Positions 24,740 to 37,577 of a stretch of 64,000 nucleotides of DNA are shown here, in pieces. Every line of letters starts with the position of its first letter. Position 1 is the first letter of the stretch. The DNA is taken from the NCBI GenBank assembly GCA_030549775.1, contig CM060175.1, forward strand, positions 32,095,262-32,159,261, read 5' to 3'. Under the pieces are notes generated by a model that did not search any database, was not told where the DNA came from, and saw only the letters and a program-made list of their open reading frames with translations. The translations under genes were made by a program, and so were the position numbers. The DNA comes from Tamarix chinensis (lineage: Eukaryota > Streptophyta > Magnoliopsida > Caryophyllales > Tamaricaceae).

Positions 24740-25619
24740 TTTCTCATCATAATCACTTGTAATCTTTTCCTATTGTATGCCATCACCACACTTATATATA
24801 CACTACTCTATACTCTCTCTCTCTCCTATTTATTTTTCATTATTTGTTGCAATTTTTTGTCAACCAATCACTTATATAAGCCACCTTTCTTCTTCTTCTT
24901 CGATTAATTAGCCACCATGGCCATCCCATCTCTCCCCCTCATCATTGTCGAACATCACTGTCCACTCTCACCATCATCACCTTTTTTTCTCTTCTTCTTC
25001 TTCTTCTTCGATTAATTAGCCACCATGGCCATCCCATCACTCCCCCTCATCGTCGTCGACCATCACTGTCCACTCTCACCATCATCACCTTCTTTTCTCA
25101 CTTGTATGTTATATTTTTGTGAGGCACATTACTTAAACATGGTCTCTCATATAGCTGTGCACCACCCTTTTTTCCTTATTGCAAGTGTCTACATGCTTGA
25201 ACCATTCACCTATACATACTTGTATAGGTAATGTATTGGCTTGGTATACTTGTGTATCCCCATTCATTATCACCTATGCATGCACTACATAAGCACGATT
25301 GTGCTTCATTTATACTCAGCCCATGAAGGTTCCTAGCTTATTGTCTGGGTGTGCACAGCTTGCTGTAGCCCACCATTCAATAGTTCTACAAACCAGATGA
25401 TCAGTTCCCTAACCAGTCAATTGATTTAGTTGAGTGAAAATCATTTTGCTGAAATGATGAATGAATCTATGGATTCGCCTAAAAAATCAGTAAATATCAT
25501 TTTCCAAACTTATTTCAAATCAAAATTTACCTTAAAAAATCATAATAGCAAATTAAATTTAATATCTAGACTTGGCATAAGTCTCATTCAACATTTTATA
25601 AAATATATGGGGTATTACG
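23670..25619 (-). repeat. 5' LTR of minus-strand element
   Basis: Left edge TATAACACCTTG (second copy: TGTAACACCTTG at 31706), right edge GGGGTATTACG at 25609-25619. It contains a 108-bp tandem duplication at 24901-25116 and trinucleotide CTT runs. Confidence 0.65.
24901..25116. repeat. 108-bp tandem duplication within LTR
   Basis: CGATTAATTAGCCACCATGG starts at 24901 and again at 25009, and the two units are nearly identical, so the duplication is recent. The open frame from 25025 is part of the LTR. Confidence 0.85.
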
Positions 25620-26054
25620 ATAAAGGTGGTGCTGGAAAAGTTTAGGTGTTTGGCAGCTTAATAAGGGAAATAAGGGCATGATAAGGAGGTGATGAGATGG
25701 TGGAGCTAGACCAAGGGTTACAGAGAGGATGAGAAGTAGCGGTGGTGGTACTAGGAAGAGAAGAACATTTAGGGGGGAGAGGTGGTTAGGTGGTGATGTG
25801 GTTATGGCTCAATTATGTAGGGAAGCTATAGGGGTGGTGGTTGAAGATGGAACAATGCAAAGAAGGATGACAGATATAGATGAGGTGATGGTAGCTCGAT
25901 GGGCAAAGGAGAATGTGTGCAAGTAGAGAAAGGTAGAAAAAGGGATGAGGAAAGGAAGAAGGAGATAGGGAAGGTGTTAAGGTTGTAGAGGTTGGTGATG
26001 GTGATGATGCTGGTGGTTAGAGTTGGGAAGGGGAAGGCCATAGGGGTGGAGGTG
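25620..26054 (-). mobile_element. Purine-rich LTR fragment
   Basis: G/A-rich on the + strand (repeated GGTGGT and GGAAGG words), like the pyrimidine-skewed blocks of the other minus-strand LTRs. No gene; the open frames here come from base skew. Confidence 0.4.
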
Positions 26055-26870
26055 AGGGACTACATTACTCAGAATAGTGTGGAGGTGCTGCTCGTGTTCC
26101 TTTTTCCCTTAAGATTACACCAAGATGTCATCAATGAACACCACGACAAATTAGTTGAGGAATGGCTTGAATATACTCGTCATAAGATCCATGAAAACTT
26201 CAGGTGCATTAGTGAGCCCAAATGGCATCACCATAAACTCGTAGTGCCCATACCGAGTCTAAAAGGCGGTCTTCATAATATCAACATCCACGATCCTCAA
26301 CTGGTGGTACCCGGACCTCAAATCAATATTAGAAAATATTATAGTACCCTTCAACTGGTCAACGAGATCATCAACCCTCGAGAGCGGATATCGGTTCCTC
26401 ACCGTCAATTGGTTCCGACCTCGTTGGTCAATGAAAAGGAGAATACTATCATCCTTCTTCTTCACGAACAAGACTGGTGCTCCTTAGGGTGTCACGCTCG
26501 GCCGGATGTACACATGTTCAAGCAACTCCTCTAGTTGAGCCTTTAGTTCCTTCAGCTCCACCCGTGCCATCCGGTAGGGTGCTCTCGTGACGGGCTCAGC
26601 TCCTGGTACCAATTTGATCTTAAAATCAATCTCTCGGGCTGGGGGCATGCTCAGTATCTCCTCTAGAAACACATTTGAAAACTCCTTGGCTATCGAAATA
26701 CTATCCAGGGCGGTCAAGTCCTTATTCAACTCTTGAATACTACACAAGTATAGGGAATACCCCTTTTGGACCAAAGAGTGCTGAGTCACTACCGACACTA
26801 CCTTAGTGGCGGGCTTAGGCTGGGTCGTTCTGTATGAAACCCTAGTCCCCTTCAGACCTCGCAAGATCAC
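26055..26870 (-). pseudogene. Ty3/gypsy reverse transcriptase, N-terminal part
   Basis: The minus-strand translation shows FSNVFLEEILSMPPAREIDF and PYRMARVELKELKAQLEELL. These are followed by [19 protein letters not shown], the substrate-strand segment [30 protein letters not shown] and the catalytic VFIDDILV at about 26115-26138. Stops occur near the palm (after MKTAF, in PFLN*F, after DDILV), so it is dead. It ends near 26055 after EHEQHLHTILSNV, joined directly to LTR-like DNA. The motif set is typical of chromoviruses and differs from the Athila copy at the left of the window. Confidence 0.9.
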
Positions 26871-26876
26871 GCGCTC

Positions 26877-27176
26877 CTAGGCACAATCAATGACAGTCTT
26901 GTATCTCCCCAACATGTCCATCCCTAGAATCATGTCAAAATCCTTCAGATCCATCCCAATTAGGTACACTAGAAAGTCTACCCTACCTATGACTAAGGCC
27001 ACATTAGAGAACAACCAACTACATTCCACTCTATCCCCGGAGGGCAACATTACAGACAGGTCAATTCTAGAATCAGGAAATAGTCTAGCCTTAGTGGAAA
27101 AAGCAGACGAAATAAATGACACGGTAGCACCCGAATCAAATAGTATATGTATCAATAATGAGCAGGCTGTGAACAT
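26877..27176 (-). pseudogene. Ty3/gypsy aspartic protease
   Basis: Ninety-nine open codons hold the active-site word FDSGATVSFIS at residues 14-24 and DMILGMDMLGRYKTVIDC near the end, as in plant chromovirus proteases. A TAG stop separates it from the RT frame (IDCA, stop, ERVIL), a position normally read through without a stop. The catalytic D-S-G-A itself is intact. Confidence 0.88.
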
Positions 27177-27299
27177 ACCCGTGATGATGTCTATCTGACG
27201 ATCAGCCTATGCTTGGCCGATCACATTCAAGCATCCACCTGACTAGCCTTCCTATTGAGGAAAAGTCTTCGGTCCCTGAGGCCTTCCCCTAACCTCTCT

Positions 27300-28090
27300 G
27301 GCTGCGGCACCTATTGCGGCAGGTGCTCGTTGGTAATGTTGTGGGTTTGTGGTCTGTAATTGCTATTGATACGCTTGTTGTTGTGGAATCAAGGCTCCCC
27401 CGGTGGTGTCTGACAATACCAGTATTGCTGAGCACGTGAAGGTCCTCGACACTCGAATGCTCGGTGGCCCCGCTTGCCATATTTCTAACATATGATAAGA
27501 TTACCTCCACAATCTCGACCGGGGTGACTGCGGCCTCAACGTCTACATATAAATCCTCCTGAGGGTCCCTGGCCCCTACTCTGGTCTCTCGATGGGGGTC
27601 TCCTCAATCTTCTTGACTCTGGCTGGGTCCTACCCCCAAAACTTTGGCCCTCAGGTTTCCTCTTCCCGAGGATGCTGGCCTGCTCTTGTACTAGGGTGGC
27701 GACGAGGCAGGCGCGCTCATAGAGTGTAGCGAGATCAATGAACGGTACTACACCCATAATTCTACGAATACCAAAGTTCATCCCCTACTCAAACTGAAAC
27801 ACTATTGTCAACTCGTTAGCAGCAATCCAGGGGCAAAGCGTAGCAGCTTGGTGAAGCGAGCGTAATACTGTCGCACCGTCATCGTCCCTTGGGTGAGCTG
27901 CATAAAATCTCAAAGCTTGTCCCTCTTTAGGCTCTCCGGGTAGAATCTAGAACGAAGCGTATCCTTGAATGCCTCCCAATCTGCCAGGGGACGGACCCGG
28001 ACTGGGTGCTCTACCCACAAGGCGTCTACTACGCCTCACAAGAAGAAGGTAGCTATGCTAGGTTGTCTAGCTTCAGGGCAATCCACTGCC
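27300..28090 (-). pseudogene. Ty3/gypsy gag fragment with damaged zinc knuckle
   Basis: The minus-strand translation shows the retrotransposon gag signature: LADWEAFKDTLRSRFYPE, then QLTQGTMTVRQYYARFTKLL and RFAPGLL. It is followed by a basic, Pro/Gly-rich linker. The CCHC knuckle (normally C-x2-C-x4-H-x4-C) reads C, stop, KYGKRGHRAFEC, so the second Cys is Tyr and a stop lies just before it. Other stops are present. The N-terminal end is cut at 28090, where the sequence jumps into the middle of an LTR. Confidence 0.85.
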
Positions 28091-31000
28091 TATGAATAGT
28101 GATTTTATTAACGGTGTTTATCTTATTTAGATTTAATTTATCTTATTATTAAGAAAATAAATACTATCCTATAAATATTCCATGTAAACTCATTATTTGA
28201 GGAGAGTTGAATTAAGTTATTAAATTGAGTTTTCTCTACACGAAACCATGTGTGAGGTTCATTGGTATATGTTTTACGTTATCTGTGTATGTCATAAACT
28301 AGATATCCCTCTAAATTATCTTATATGTATAAGTGATAATTTAGAAACTCTCTATATCTTTCTTTTGTGGGATTGTATAGAGTTATTTAATGAAATTTAT
28401 TGTACGTTTCTTCATTAGAGATCATTTGAGAATTATCAATATGAGAATTTCAAAGCAAGTTTGAAGAATTAATTTGTGTGATCCTTCATCCATATCCTTA
28501 CTTTAAATTTCTTCAATCATTTATCATTGTAAATTTACATCAAATAGGGTATTTTCAAAGCCATTTAATTTGTTGCCAATAACGTAACCTACTAAAAGCG
28601 ATAGCACATTCATCTAAAACATCTAGATAAATGCTTGAATATGGAGGAATATGAGATTACATGAATCAAGAATTCATTATGCACGTTATACTAGTAACAC
28701 AATTTATTAATTCAGCACTATTTTTTACTATTCCCTACTACTTATACCAAAACCATAAAATCACACAAAACACTTAAAATAACATCAATACCAATATATG
28801 TTATTGAATGCTCATGTTATTATAGAATCTATATAAATTTATGTGGTTTGTTGGTAATTTTGTTCCTTAGTAACGTTATCACACAATTCCCACATGTATA
28901 CTTATTTCATATATATCAGTTATTACAATGAAGTTATTTACTTATGTCCTATATCCACTAATCTAATGAATTCTATATATATCACACCATATTTCCCATT
29001 AAATTACTAGCAAGCTCTCTTTTGTACTAAAATAACACATTTTTTCTTACAACATGAAACACGCATGTCTCTTGTGTTCCATGGGTGATAGGTAATTCAC
29101 ATATAGAAACACTTATTTCATGTCTCTTATTGACATCTAGTAACTATACCACAAGAACCATTTTTCCCCCTCATGGACATCATGTTAATTCCACTTTAAC
29201 TAGTATTTGAAGGAACAACTTACCACAACTGTTATAATGGAATTTGGGGTAATCCTCTATGTAAGTACAAAGGATCCTACTTAATTATCTCCTATTCAAT
29301 AACGACAATAGGTTATTATCACCTGTGCTTCAATAAAATCAAGTAATTGTACCAAAGTGTAAATGGAATATGGGTCCTCCTACTATTTTGGTCATCATAT
29401 CAGTAATTATTGATATCCTATATAGGAATTTTCAAACATCTAAAGAATAAAGAGGGGCCCAGTAAACATTTACTACATTAGTACTATATAAATATACATT
29501 GAACAACTAAGTAGTGATTAATTGTATAGCCTATGACACATGGCCTACATGTGTGATTACTGCTATAAGGGTAAACGACCCTACTAACTTTAAATGCAAT
29601 ATTTCATTTTGAAATATACCCATTTATCATGTATACTAATGAAATATACACTTTTTTATCATGTATAAACACAAAAAAATTTAGAAAAAATTACTACTCA
29701 CCAAAGTACTATCTATGAATAGTGGAATTTGGGGAAACATGTCAAAAATATATGTTTATAAATGGAAATTTATTTATTATTGAGATATTATATTGAGGTC
29801 CAATTAATATTCTAGAGGGTACTATTTAATATATGATTACTTTTAATAAAATATTTCAATGTACTTATAAATATCTCCAATTATTGTATGAAAACCAAAA
29901 TAGTTATGAAAAGTTTTTTTTATAGAAAGACATTTTTTTCCTTCAAAAACTCAAAATTTACAAAATTTGATTAATATAGTAAGCATATTCAAAAAAATAT
30001 AAAACTAAATATTGAACATTCCTAATAAATAATTAGCATAATAGAATACTAAATTTATTTAACAATTTTAACATCCCTAAGACATTCACACAACAATAAC
30101 CATGTCAAACATCTGAAAAATAAAAATCATTAGAAAATCAAACATGGTATGATCAGTACTCATAATTATGCTAGAAACCAAAATATATCAACTTCAATGA
30201 ATAGTCATTTTTACCATTTTTCCAAATCTCCGTAATAAAAAAAAGAATATTATGCCTCGAGTATAACACCTTCCTTTGTACTATTTGTATGAAACTGCCT
30301 AAATCATATAAAAATCTAGGAAAACCATCAAGAATTAAGGAAAGTTACGAAAGTTCCATGGAGGGAGAAAAGGAATTGGGGAATCTAAAATATTTAATGG
30401 TATGGGAGAAGGAAAGGGTGGGTGAGAATGATGTAGGAGAATTGTTTGGTAAAGCTTTGATATTTTATTTAGATATTTTTTTAATTAAGTAGAAAAGTAG
30501 AATGAAATATAGAAGGAGCAAAGGTTGTGAAATTAATGAGTATAAAAAATAAATTAAAGTGTGATAACTTTATTTTAGATATTCTATAAACTTAGTAATA
30601 GGTTTGAGATATATAGGATATGTTTTGTATGGTGAATGATTAATTTTGCGAGTTAATTATGCCCAAAATTGTAGAATATATCTTAAAATGTTAAAAAGTA
30701 GTTACAAATATTTTTTAACCTTTTAGTTTACATATGTCAAAATATAACTATTCCCAAATTTTGGTAAATTAATATATCTTAAAGACTCATTTTATGGCTT
30801 AAAATTTGAGTAATAGGAAAAATGGTTATAAATAGTTCTCTTTCATCAAAGTCTCCATTTAAAATTTGGTAAAAGAATAGGTAGCTTAGAAAAAGATAAG
30901 GAATCAAATTATGATCATGTTATTTCAATTAGTAATATTTTCAATGTGCAAAAATGTCTTTGAAGTATCAAAAAACTTGAAATCGTAAGGAAAAGCAAGA

Positions 31001-32774
31001 TTGTGTGAATGAAATGTTTTAAAAATAGAACTAGGGTCTCTAAATTTTTTAAGGATTTAATTATTCATTAAGAAAAAGATACCCATATTTATAAATCGTA
31101 CAAACCTAAATTAAATTAACTTTTTTATAAAAAATTGGGTATTATATTATTACCTCCTTGAAAGAAAATATATCCCTAAAGTTGAACGAAGGAAGGGACA
31201 TAAAGTAAAATTTAATTCAAAATTATGAGTCAAGATTTGGTTGGAAGAGCTTAACACAATATGAATGAAACAATATAAGATACTAGAGAGAAATTAACTC
31301 TAACTCAAAGAGAATGGAAAAGTGAAGAAGTAACACACAATGAAACCCATTTTAGGAGCATCTAATAGGGTTTATAGCATCTGCACAATGGTATAACAAA
31401 TGAATTTATCCTCAAACCACTCTCTATGGTTTCTCCCATCTCCAAGAGTATGTAGTTATCTACAAAAACCATGTTGCACTCATATTATATCATTGCTTAA
31501 TCAATAACAAAACCTTAGAATACCATTACATAACGGAAACCATAGCATACAAAAAAGATATAATAGGATAACAAGATATTTAAAGGAAATATGCTAGGAT
31601 AGATAATAACACATCACAACAGGCACATAAAGGTAACCTAAGCTACAATAAAGACACTCCTCATAACTATTCTAGTATTTCAAAACTAAATCTTTGATAC
31701 CAATTTGTAACACCTTGATTTTTACAACATATGACCTCTTTTCAAAAATAATTTTATGGAAGTAAAAAAAGAATATATTTTACGGTTTTACCACCATAAC
31801 CAATATAGAGAAGATATACCCCTTACCCAATTCAATTTAGATGCGAGGCTAAAAACTAAACTTTTACCTCACAATTATATAGGGTTGTCACTTAATACCA
31901 AAAACTTTAAGGTTATAAAAGAAACTCAAGAAAATACAATAAAGAGAAATGAAGTGATTGGATAACTCTAATCTCATCCCAACCAAGCTAAAAAGTAGTA
32001 GAACAACCATTTCACTTGCATGAAATGTTACAAAAGTTTAGTATCAATTCAATATATCTTTTTAATAAATATAACCATCTAAAAACAATTGTATGCTTAG
32101 ATAAAATATATAGGTAGATGACTGAATATAGAGGAATATGTGATTACATAAAATTAGAACTCATTATGCACTTTGCACTATTAATACTGTTCATTATTAT
32201 TCATTGCTATTTCTTACTAATAATTACTATTCCTTTCTATTTGTACCAAAACTTTAATATCTCATGGAAAACGTAAAATGACATAAACATTGATATTATG
32301 ATACAACATAATGATATAATAATATAATATGCATATACATACAAGATCTACAAGTTATTATTCTAATATCCTATAATTTTGCTAAACCTAATCTTGTATA
32401 ATTAATTCTTTAGTATAATTCTAATCTCTAAAAAAATTTATTCTTACCTTACCTAAATTTGTTAATCCTAAAATCTTAACCTAATACAAATCTTTATTCT
32501 GGATAAATTATATTTCTTAACTAGATCTTAGCCTGATAGATTTATATTACCAATCTTACCTATTTTTGCTAATCAAAATTTATTATAATGCTAACCTTAA
32601 GCTTTTTCCTTTTTGTTTTCCTACTTGTTTTTGTTTTCCTGCCTAGCATCGTTTTACTTGCTTGTGTTTTCCTCCTCTTCTATGACCATCAACTCTTAAC
32701 CATCATCTCCCATCTCTTTTATTGAATTTTCTCCTCTCCCTTGTGCCCCTACCACTCCCTCATTCCCTTACCTT
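28091..32774. repeat. Large direct repeat, copy B
   Basis: Same order and orientation as 19661-24739. It begins at TATGAATAGTGATTT within the small element's LTR and ends where the solo LTR at 32775 starts. It holds the second copies of the LTR start (30262), the purine stretch next to the LTR edge (about 31140-31165), the primer-site-like word (31693-31705) and the LTR left edge at 31706. No gene; the short open frames at 30289 and 31756 fall in LTR sequence. Confidence 0.85.
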
Positions 32775-35700
32775 TGTAACACTCCAAAAATATGACTTGA
32801 AAATTTCATTTAAATTTTACTTTGCGGAAGCAGAAATTAAAGAACAGTGGGTGTTACCGCCACACTTGTCATAAGTCTAGTCTCCTCACCATCCTTATGT
32901 CAAGTGCTAAGGCTTAAAACAAGTGAAACCAACAAAAGATAAGAGAAGTACAATACGTAATCAAGATTTTTACAAAAGAAAGATTAAGTAACAAAAGAGT
33001 ACACTAAAGTCATCAATAGTTTGCCTTACACTCTTCCGGTCCATCAAAGTTACAAGGAAAAGGGAAATAGGGGGTGGGGTCCACTCGCTCCCTTAATCTA
33101 ACTATTCACCGGGGTGACACTCTTCATAATCCTTCAACCAACGCATACCATGGACGTACTCCTCTGAAAAGTGTTAGTATCAGTATGACTTTCTCGTAGT
33201 GAGTAAACCACAATGCCTCTAGAGAAGTAGCATACCCACGTATCAATCATCATTTAAATACGGAATTCAACTAGAACATGTGATCATATGAAAAACCATA
33301 ATTTCATAACACACATCCACATCACAATTAACATTACAAGTTAGTTCAAAATCTCTATCAAGGCATTTAAAGCATGCTTATAATTTCACAACCAATTTAA
33401 CTTACCAACGACCATACATTATAGCATAATAAGAAGAATTATTGATATTCCAAGCAATCTAACCAAGGTCAATTCACTCCTAATCCAATTATTACAGAAT
33501 TATTATGGTGTGTCTAATTTATATAACAATTCTCAAATGGAATACAATCCCATATCCATGACAATGATCGTCAAGGAAGGTGGTACCAAAATAAATCATT
33601 CGATTCCAGGGCAAAGCTCGCCAAGGAAGCCACACGACATAACAATCATCCATACTAATCCTTAGAACTCAAGTCCTTAAGTACGTGTACTCCCTATAGG
33701 GTATATGGAATATCTATAGAGTAGAAGTGAGCCCCTTGACCTAAAAGCCCAAACTATGCACTCGGCAGCCAAGTCCGAGGCACGGGATTCCTTTCCAATT
33801 CAAGTCTTTCTCTTTAAGTAATTAGGGTCTTATGAAATTTCGAGTTATTACTTTTAGAATATCAAGGTTCATAATATTCAACTTAGCCATCAATCAAACA
33901 ACCAATGTCAAATCCACAAGACCACGAGGGTCACAACAACTCCAAGTCAACAAGATCTAGGGTTAGGCATCATGCCATAGCCTGAGTAATTATTCGTTTA
34001 GTATTCAAACTAATTGTCCAATTATTTCCAATATTATTTTAAGGCCAACACAATGACACATATTAGAATTCGTTCTCATGATACTTACTAATTATCGAAT
34101 ACTCTTACCTCGCTAATCATTGTTATTTGACTCATATTACAAAATTCCACAATCACAATGACATATTAGGTACAAAATACTCATTTTCCCCTTACTTATA
34201 TAATTGCTAAGTCATCCCTTCCTTACTTGACAAAATACCAAGTTACCCTCCTTGTTACATAATTACCAAATTACCCCTTACTTGATTTAGATTACTAAGT
34301 TATTTATCATACTTATTGGGTCACTAATCCCCCTTCATAATTATTACCCTTAATATCCTTTCCATTTAGTTGGTTAGATTACCACTTTTCCCTTTTCCCT
34401 TTATTATAATTAATAAATTATCCTTGAGTTGGTCAAATTACCAAATTAACCTTTCTCATTATCCTAATTACCAAATTAAAGCTTTATTTAGTTAATTACC
34501 AAATTAACATCCTCTATTATCAATTACCAAACTACCCTTCTACATTGTCAAAATTACCAAATTACCCTTTGGTTGGTTAAATTACCAAATTACCCTTTGG
34601 TTATCTAAATTACCAAATTGCCCTTCTTAATTGTTATAATTACCAAACTACCCTACTCCATTATCAAAATTACAAAAATACCCTCTAGTTGGTTAAATTA
34701 CCAAATTACCCCTCACATTTATCATATTTACCATTTTACCCTTCTCCATTATTACATTATCAAATTACCCTTTAGTTATTTAAATTATTATTTTACCCTT
34801 CTCAATTATTATAATTACCAAGTTAATCCTTTTCAATTTTCACTTTTAACCCTTTTATTTACAAAATTACCATCTTACCCCTTTACTTTCAAATTTACCA
34901 TTTTACCCCTTAACTTCAAAAAATTACCATAACACCCTTTCACTTATAAAGGTTACCAATTTATCCATAATTACGAAATTACTATTTTACCTCTTTTAAT
35001 TTTCAAATTACCATTTTGCCTTTTAATCACAAAATTACTATTTTTCCCTTAATTATAAAATTAAAATTTTACCCTTTTATTATAAAATTACCATTTTGCC
35101 CTCTTCTTACAAAATTACCAATTTACCATTTAATCACAAAATTACTACTTTACCCTTTATTCATAAAATTAACATTTTTCCCCTTTAATTATAAAATTAC
35201 CATTTTATCCCCTTACTTCCAAAATGACCAATTTATCCCTTACTTCCAAAATTATCATTTTATCCTTTTATTAACAAATTTACTATTTTACCCTTGCCTC
35301 CAAAATTACTATAATACCCTTTTTAATTAAGAATTACCTTAGTACACCACTTATATTAAATTATTATTATTACTACGTAAAATATTAATATTAACTCCTC
35401 ATCCACCACTCTTATAATTAATATAACATTATTAGCACCCATATATATATTAGGCCATATTCTTGTACAAGATACCTTACTAAAATCCCCTAAGGCTTCC
35501 AAAATATTAATCATGCATTAAGAATCATAATAGCATAATATAACATGGTTAATACTTAACATTTTCATTAACAACCAAACTCTTATACTAAATAATATTT
35601 CCATACATAACAATAATCTATCATGCTTCCTTTTCGTCAATCAACACAAGAACCACATATATCATATTAAACAGCATAAACCAAGCATAATAGTATATTA

Positions 35701-37577
35701 ACAATCCTAATGTGCTAACATACGTTAATCCATACATTTAAGTGGGATTTAATGATTATCTCAATTCTAGTAAAAACAAACCTTAACGGTATTCCCGTTA
35801 AAGGGTCAAGCTTTGATTATCAAAACTAATACATAAAAATAATATCAAGATTTATTACATTAGAAATAAAAAAAAATCAAAGTATAAAACTTTATAATGC
35901 TTAATTAATCAAATAATTAAATTAAAATATTATTATACCTTAAAATTATTAAACAAATAGATCAAGAAATGCAGAAACTCATGTTGCTAATGTAGAATGA
36001 GCTACATGTAAATAAATGAGGAGGGGGACTTGAAGGTGGTGAAAAGAGGAAAAATGGGCAATTTTGGGTTAGGGTTTTTAGGCTAGGAAAAGAGGCATGT
36101 GGGGGAGGATTTAAAGCAAGGGAAGGATGCAAAGGTGGGGAGGTGGTGTAATTGGTGGTTGGGGAAGGGTTAAAGGCGGCTAAAGGTGGCGGAGGTGACA
36201 GCAGCGAGGTTGAGAAGGTGGCGGCCAAGGAGGGAGGTCGAGATGGAGGCTGGTGAGGAAGGAAAATGGGGAATAAAAACGAGGGCCTGTGGGTGGTGGT
36301 TTTGGCTAAATGAGGATTGAGTGTGGTAGAGGGGGTTGCAGGGATTATTTTGGTGGCTCAAGTGGCAGCATAGGCGACAAAACGGCGGCAGATCAGGGCT
36401 GCATAGGGTGGTTGCCGAGAAGGGGGTAAAGAAGAGGAAAAGAAGATAGGAGGAAGAAGGGGGTTGTAGGTTGGCTCGATGGGGGCTATGATTAGTCGGG
36501 GTAAGGTAGAGGGAGGCAGGAGGTGGTGTAGGTGGTATTGAGGCAGTGGAAGCGGCGTATATCGGCTGCGAGACAAAAATAGGGGGAGAGAAAGGAGGAG
36601 AAGAAAGGGAGAAAAGGAGGGTCGGGGAGCATGTGAGGCTCAAGAAAAAATGGTCGAATGGGACAAGAAGGGAAGAAGAAAAAGAAGAAGGAGAGAGAGG
36701 AGGGGATAGGTAGGCTTGAGGGTGGTAGTATGTGGTAGGGAGATGGGAGTTGTAAGGAGAGAGAGAAGGAAGGTGTGGCAATGGCAGGGAGAGGGAGAGG
36801 GAGAGATGGTGGGGTTGGTATGGTAGGAAAACGACGAGAAGGAGAGGGAAGGAGATAGGGGAGGTCAATGGGGGAGAGGGACCTGTAAACAGAGATGGTG
36901 AGGGTTGGGATTCTCGGCGGTGATAGAGGAAGAAGAAAGAAGAGTAGGAGGAGGGGGTTGGGTGCGTGACGAGTGGCCGAAGGGAAAAAGGAAACAGGTC
37001 GGCCCGGTCGAGGAAGAAAGGAAAGAAATAAGGGGCAACTAGGTAGCGCAGGAGAAAGAAGAAAGGAGCTGGGCTGGGGAAAGGAAAAGGGAAAGGAGGG
37101 AGGAGGGGAAGAGACGGACCAACAGCCCAAACATAGGAGAAGGGCAGGCCAGCCAGTCGGCGGCCCAAGGAAGGAAAAAGGAAAAGCAAGAAAAGGGAAA
37201 AAGAAGAAAAAGGAGAAGGAAAAAGGGAAAAGGGGAAAAGAAGAGGAAAATGGGATTAAATAAAATAGTTTAATTTATAAAATAATAAAATACAATATTT
37301 TTGGTAATAAATTTATTTAATAATTTAAATTCATATAATTAAAATATAAGGGTTTAAAAAGGATAATTTTAGTATAATAATGATTGGAAAAATTATTATA
37401 ATAAAAAAGGTATGATAAAATAACAAAATATTTATTTTAATCTATTAAATATTTATACCCAACTTTATTTACTCAAAAATATATAAAATATTTAAATTAA
37501 ATAGATTTAAAGGCTAATTTATTCCAAATAAAATTTATTTATTAAAATATAGGCTTTTCAAAATTCGGGGGATTACA
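32775..37577 (-). mobile_element. Solo LTR, minus strand, ~4.8 kb
   Basis: Left edge TGTAACACTCC at 32775, right edge GGGGGATTACA ending at 37577, and no internal domain. The conserved word appears as TTAGTATCAGTA near 33174. The flanking five bases differ (ACCTT on the left, TAAAG on the right), so there is no target site duplication. The right flank is a different LTR end from the left flank. It contains a 1.1-kb degenerate repeat array and a purine-rich block at 36000-37250 (pyrimidine-rich in LTR sense). Long open frames in that block come from base skew. Confidence 0.8.
34190..35335 (-). repeat. Degenerate short-unit array (ATTACCAAATTACCCTTT-like)
   Basis: A unit of roughly 18-36 bases built on AAATTACCATTTTACCCTTT variants repeats about 40 times, drifting along the array. 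It lies within the solo LTR. Open frames through it encode only repetitive peptide. Confidence 0.85.

Larger units (their letters stand above)
17936..25619 (-). mobile_element. Minus-strand LTR element with tiny internal region, interrupted by an insertion
   Basis: Read on the minus strand: a 5' LTR (25619 down to 23670) ends in GGTGTTATA. It is followed by a primer-binding-like TTGGTATTACAGC, a 568-bp internal stretch without coding sequence, a purine stretch next to the TATAATACCC LTR start at 23101, and then the 3' LTR, which continues left to 17936. The 3' LTR is interrupted by the element at 18034-20152. Its far end is missing, cut at the island. The 5' and 3' LTRs agree over the part near the primer site but not over their whole length, so they may come from different subfamilies or a recombination. 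Confidence 0.5.

Noticed and set aside
34618..35330. Two open frames of 104 codons
   Set aside because: They run through the short-unit array and encode only Lys/Leu/Pro/Phe repeats.
36170..37189. 339-codon minus-strand open frame and overlapping frames
   Set aside because: Same reason: the pyrimidine-skewed block of the solo LTR at 32775-37577, with Pro/Phe/Leu/Ser-rich peptide and no domain.
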